Positions 59,101 through 64,000 of a stretch of DNA of 64,000 nucleotides are shown here, piece by piece; the stretch's first letter is position 1; every line of letters starts with the position of its first letter. Under the pieces are notes generated by a model. That model saw only the letters and a list, made by a program, of their open reading frames with translations, did not search any database and was not told where the DNA came from. Made by a program: the position numbers and the translations under genes. Source of the stretch: Verrucomicrobiota bacterium. Lineage in GTDB: Bacteria; Verrucomicrobiota; Verrucomicrobiia; Limisphaerales; JADJPG01. The stretch spans positions 1-64,000 of the forward strand of contig JADJPG010000019.1 of assembly GCA_016713365.1 (NCBI GenBank), written 5' to 3'.

Positions 59101-62100
59101 GTCGGCGACAACGGCGCGGCATCGAGCGTGGGGATGAAGATATACTCGGCGGCACCGCTGGAGTTGTTGGCCAGCGTGCCGGAACCGGTAACGCCAGAAA
59201 GGCCGGTCAAGGTCGGCCCGCGGATACCAAAGAGCCCCGCAGCCGACTGGTTCGCCGCGTCGCGGAAATCGAGATCTAGCTGAATTCCGGTCAACGCCGC
59301 GCCGGAGTTATTCTCCAGAATCAACGTCCCCTTGAACGCGTTCCGCGTGAGCGCTATGTCCTGGCTCAACTGGAGTCGGACCTTCGCGCACACCGGAGAG
59401 CCTGGAGCAGGACCGCCCGCTGCCGAGATGTTCCCACCGCCAGCGGCCACGAGCGACGGTCCCTGGTTGCACGGAATCTCAGCCAGCAAGGTGAGCGGCG
59501 GATAGGTGATGGACATGGGAGCAATTGCCGTCGGAGTGAAGCCGAGTGATTGCATGACCTGATTGGCGGCATTCAACAGCGAGGGGATCTTCTCCGGCGG
59601 TCCGCACGCGCAGAAATCGCTGACCCCGAAACCAAACGGGCCATCCACGGTGCCGAAACTGCCCGACTTCAGGTAGCCGCGGATGCGCGCCTTCTGGCAT
59701 TCATCGAGTTTGCCCAGCAGACAGTCGAAGCCGGCGTCGAAGGCGATGTTATTCGCCGTCATGAAGTCCACGCGCGTCACGTCCACGGTGTCGAACTGAC
59801 ATCCGGTGTCGGGCACACAAACAACCTGAATTTCGATGCTCACGGACTTCGTCACGAAGTTCTGGCCGCACTTGAAGCTGGTATCGACCGGCATGTGAAC
59901 GACGCATTCCGTGCCCGCGCAACCGCCGCCGCCACCTGCTGCCTGGATGAATCCGTCCCCGGATTCACCCGGCTCACGCACGCGAATCGTGACTGGCACC
60001 GTGACACTCGACATCGCCGGCAGCTCCTCCAACTCGGTCACCAGCGGAGTGATGACAAGTTTGGGATGATTCGGAACCGGAATGCGAACGCGTTGCAGCG
60101 CGATGAGACCAGTGTTGCGCAGCCGGATCTCGAACTGGCTGGTCTGCCCCGGGAACACCAATGGCATCACGAGAGGATTCTCGACAACGAGATTCGGCTG
60201 CGGCACTTCCGTTTCAAACAACGGCTCGATGACGACGCGATAACGATCATCGATTTCCGTGGGGACCACCTTCCATTCATAGCGGACGCTCTCCAGACTC
60301 AGGAACACTTCCTGTTCGTGCTGGGCGCCAGGAATAATTCGCACGCCGCCACGCACCGAGGAATGATTGAAGGCGGATACCTCGAGAATATAGTCGTCCT
60401 CCAGCAGGTTATTGATCAGCAACTGACCGTTGGTGCCGGTCGCACCGTCGGCGACCACGAGCCCGGTCACGCGATCGCGGACCAACACCGTCGCATTCGT
60501 CACTCGCGGCGCGCCGTTGGCGAAGTAGGTGTGCTCGTCCGTAACGGTCACAAGTAGATCACCGCGAGCCTCCGACAGAGCACGGAATTGGAACGGAACG
60601 CTCAAGCCCGTGTTGTTGCCGATGAGCCCAAGGCTGCCACTGTAAACCGTCAATGGCAGATTCGTGGCGGGATTCAACGCCAGCACCACCGTGGCGCGCG
60701 CACCCGGCGCGAGTGATGGAATGGTCGAAGTCGAGACGATCGACATCCACGGCAACGACGGCAAGGCGACGTTGAGATCGCCGCTGGCGACGCCGCCAAT
60801 GTTCACAACATCAAACTGCACCACCGTCTGCACCCCGCGCAACATGCCGCGGTTGAGCGATGCCGGTTCAGCCACCAGCTGCGCCGTCGGTGGAGCCACG
60901 GTGAAGTCCACCGGGATGCGGGTCACCGCCCCTTCCGCCGAGGTCACCAGCATGTTGAAGCGGCCGCGCACTGGCGTGGTCAGCGTGGTGGTGATTTCGT
61001 AATTGATGGACGAGGTCTGGCTGCCGGAGAGCACGTTCGTCACGCTCGCCGCGAACGAGAAGTCGAGCGGCAGGTTCTCCGCGGACACAGACACGCCCGT
61101 GAGCGGCAGCGGGCTCAGGTTGCGGAATTCTATCACGCCGTTGGTCGGCACGTTTGGCGCGAGACGAACGTTGAGCGTCCACGGAACGGCGCCCATGCCG
61201 AGCAACGTGAACTGATCTTGCACCACGTCTTCGCGAACCCGCGGATGATCCGCGCCAATCGTGTAAACGCCGGCTTCACCAGGAATCGGGTAGAACGTGG
61301 CGTTGAAATTGCCGCTCGCGTCGGAAACCACCTGCAACACGCGGCGCACGCGGTTCACATTCACGCGCACCGTCGCTGTGCGGAATGGCGCTGGCGAACC
61401 ATCCGAGGTGAAGAACGTCCGGCCCGTGAGCGGAATCGGCGTTCCGGAGATTGCGGAGTCCACTGTCGTGTTGACGGTCGCGCGATAGGACGGCTGCACC
61501 GAGATCCCCGCGGAGAGCAGCGAGTTGTTGCGCTCGGAACCTTCACCAACCACGCCGGTGGCGTCCGTGCGCACGAGCAGCCAGTAGTTGCCCGGATCCG
61601 ACGGCAGCAAGAGCGAGCGCGCGACGGTGTAGCTGTCACCAACGATCACCGGCGAGGAATTGGTCACGCGACTGTAGAGCGTGGCGTTGGCGCCTTGCGC
61701 GTCCGTGGCGACATAGAGTTCATCAACCCACGGCGCGGTCGCGGTGGCTAGGCCGCTGTTGGTCACCGTCCACACCGCTGTAATCAAACCGTCGGTGAGC
61801 GCGTTCGTCGGGCCACTCACTTCGACCACAGCGAGATCTGGCACATCAATGTCTGTCACAGACAGCAGACCGCTGCCGGGATTGAATCCAGCGGCGGTCG
61901 CGCCGATCGTCACTTCGCGCGCACCGTCACTGACGCCATCCACCACGCCGTTGACGGTGACGTTGGTCGAGCTCTGCCCGAGCGCGAGTGTCACGGAGCT
62001 CTGCACCGTCGCCTGACCCGCGGGCGTCGCGGTCACCGCCACGGTGAGCGAGTTAGTCGCCGGCGTATTGCGTGTAATGGTGGCGACGGTGGAGGAATTC

Positions 62101-64000
62101 TCCGCGATGACCGCGACAGCGGTGGAAACCAAGAGCGTCGGACCGTCGTTGTCCTGAACACGAATCGTCGCCATGCCTGAAGCGCCCGGCAGAATCGAGC
62201 CGTCGGCGGCCAGACCTTGGGCCACGATGTTCACGACCTGCGCGCCGAAGGCCAGCGCGTCATCGCGCACGTTCACATTGAACGACACGCCGGGTTGGTT
62301 CGCGGGAATCGTGACTTCAGCAGGAACTTGCACCAGACCGCCGCCGTTCGTGCCGAGACGCACGCGCAACAAACCGGAGGACACCGGCGAGCGCGTGAGC
62401 GTCGCAAATGCCGCGGGATTGACCACGCCTTCGGTCACGTTCGTGTCGGACAACGTCAGCGTGAGCGAAACAGAGTCGTCATCGAGAACGGTGATCGGCG
62501 TGGACACCGTCGAGAAACCAGTCGCGGATGCAAAGATCGAAACGGTGCGCGAACCGGTGACGAGATCGTCATCTGTCGGATCGAGCGGGAACGTCACATT
62601 CGTCGCACCGACTGGAATGACGACCGTCGCGGGCACGGTCAACGTTCCAGGGCGATCCGTGCTGAGGGTGACGGTGAGGGCGACGTTGGTGTTCACGTTG
62701 CGAATCACGCGCCCCGTCACGGAACCCGCCGCGGCGTCTTCTGCGACCGTCGTCGCACTAAGCAGAACGCGTAGCGCGGGCGAGTCGTTCTCACGCACGG
62801 TCAGTTGATTGGTGGCACCGGTGTGACCGGCGGCTTGAGCGACAATCGCAGCCACGACATCGCCGCCCACGGAGAGATCGTCGGTCACCGCGATGAAGAA
62901 GCTCGCCGAACTGCCGCCGACAGGAATCTCCACGCTGGCGGGCAGCGAAATTTTATTCGTGACGGAGCTCGAGAGATTGACGGTTAACGGAGACGCCGTA
63001 CTGCTGTTGCGCGACACGGTGGCGAGCGACGCCTGGTTTCCGCCATTTTCCATGACGGTCGACGGCGACAGCGTCAGAGTCAGAGCAGACTGGAGGACGA
63101 TCGACGAAGCGGCGATGCCCGCGTTGTTCGCGTCGCTCTCCTCGAAGACCTGCGAGTTCGCGTCCACCTCGGCGACGAAGAAGCGGGAGCCGTTCAGGAA
63201 GTTCGGGAGCGTGACGACCTGCGTGCGCGTCAGCGTCTGGCTGGGGTTCAGTGTGCCGTTGAACGCAATCGAGGTGATGAACTGATCGGAGCCGACCTGA
63301 TTGTCAGCCGAGAGGAACAGGTGATCGGACCACGGGCCGCTGGCCGCGATGGTGCCGTTGTTGCGAATCGTCCAGACGACTGGCACCTGTTGACCCGGGA
63401 TGCCGAGCGCCGGACCGCTCACGCTGGTGACCACGAGGTCCGGATACGGCCTCGCCGCGACGGTGATCTGGCTCGAAGTCACGTTGTTGGCCTCGCCCGT
63501 GCCGCCGGAGTTGTGCTCCGGCAGGTTGTTGAAGGTGTCGGCAGTCACCGAGATTTCGATGCGTCCGACAGAACGCGCGCCATCGGGCAAGGTCATCACC
63601 AGTTCCCGCGCGCGACTGCCCCCGGGAAGGATTGCACCATTCGTGCCCTGGTTCGGATTGTAGAACACGGTGTTGTTGTAAAGCACTTCAGCGGTATTGG
63701 TGTTGCGCACGGTCACGCGATCGTAGAACGCGCTGCTGACCGGGACATTCCCCTGATTCGTCACCGCCCAACGGATCGTCAGCTCAGCGCCAGATTGGAG
63801 GCTCGGGCTGGCGGTCACGTTCAGACTCGTGACGAGAAGGTCGGGTGCCGAGGCGCTGATGACCGCGCGGGCGTTATTCGTTTCCGCGCTGCCGCCAGCG
63901 TTGTTCTCAAAGATCTGGCTGTCGCTGTCGGTGGTGACCACGACTTCGAACGCGCCCACCGCACTGGCGTCGGTCGGCATCACAAAGCTCAACGTGCGCG
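56183..64000 (-). CDS. Giant secreted protein with CARDB, Calx-beta and cadherin-like repeats, 5' partial, one frameshift
   Basis: The frame is open from base 64000 downward, so the N-terminus lies outside the window. About 2,600 residues are present. In order: CARDB-type repeats (PDLLVTSLNVTASPSLQSG; PDLVVTSVSGPALGIPGQQ; PDLAVVEVSGPTN), Calx-beta-like repeats ending in DDD or DND (62000-63100), and a Cys-rich core (about 59380-59940). A segment with HEMIH (58587-58601) follows, then three cadherin/He-PIG-like repeats (VDEGSLLSYTVAATDNDLPANTITW). The frame changes near 57150, and the protein continues as DRTNGVFTWTPSPQYARTTNSVTVRVTDNG to a terminal YEIQHSANMVDWTSF...RFYRAIGR module. It is a probable cell-surface or exported adhesin. 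Any enzyme activity is speculative. Confidence 0.8.

Overview
The window looks like chromosomal DNA of a high-G+C, Gram-negative bacterium of the Verrucomicrobiota (Pedosphaera/Limisphaerales-like). This placement is an inference from gene content: very large secreted proteins with lamin-tail, CotH and CARDB-type domains, a planctomycete/verrucomicrobial-type cytochrome domain protein, a DUF1080 protein, Gfo/Idh oxidoreductases, and LpxI for lipid A synthesis. There is no phage, transposon, CRISPR or plasmid signature. One RNA gene, RNase P RNA (rnpB, 26399-26801), is clear.

Layout. 1-9016 (minus strand): three secreted-protein genes in a row, a parallel beta-helix protein, a lamin-tail/CotH-kinase protein and a second lamin-tail-type protein cut by the window edge. 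9184-12965: an SDR-type epimerase, speA and a membrane protein. 13012-17443: a c-type cytochrome, a Gfo/Idh oxidoreductase, a SirB1-type transglutaminase-fold protein and three poorly known small genes. 17578-26165: ilvD, a beta-propeller sensor kinase with its NarL-type regulator, and a ceramidase-like/UxaA pair. 26399-34275: rnpB, a Cys-rich secreted protein, an EF-G-like GTPase, a class II-type cytochrome c, a sensor kinase and a DUF1080 protein. 34469-39068: an M50 protease, the phoU-phoB-phoR operon with a probable Pho box, and rlmN. 39215-48010: an MFS transporter, ppdK, hemB, an FHA protein, carA, an unknown gene and lpxI. 48165-53059: three overlapping signalling genes (kinase, response regulator, hybrid kinase), then gnd and a radical SAM gene. 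56183-64000: the C-terminal part of a giant secreted CARDB/Calx-beta/cadherin-like protein that runs off the right edge.

A property of the sequence itself dominates interpretation. Many genes are broken by single-base indels, mostly loss of one base from a C or G run. These include both lamin-tail genes, the Cys-rich secreted protein, a sensor kinase, the DUF1080 gene, ppdK (which also has an in-frame TAG), the hybrid kinase and the giant protein. Each piece continues the same protein in another frame, so I annotate them as single genes and regard consensus sequence error as likelier than decay. Repairing the frames by eye recovers features hidden from ORF calling, such as a Cys-rich C-terminus at 26897-27080.

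The most notable observations are a three-half-site, 11-bp-phased Pho box before phoU, a C-terminal module shared by four secreted proteins, heptanucleotide repeats at three intergenic sites, an EF-G-like GTPase with an altered G4 motif, and a translationally coupled phosphorelay-like cluster.
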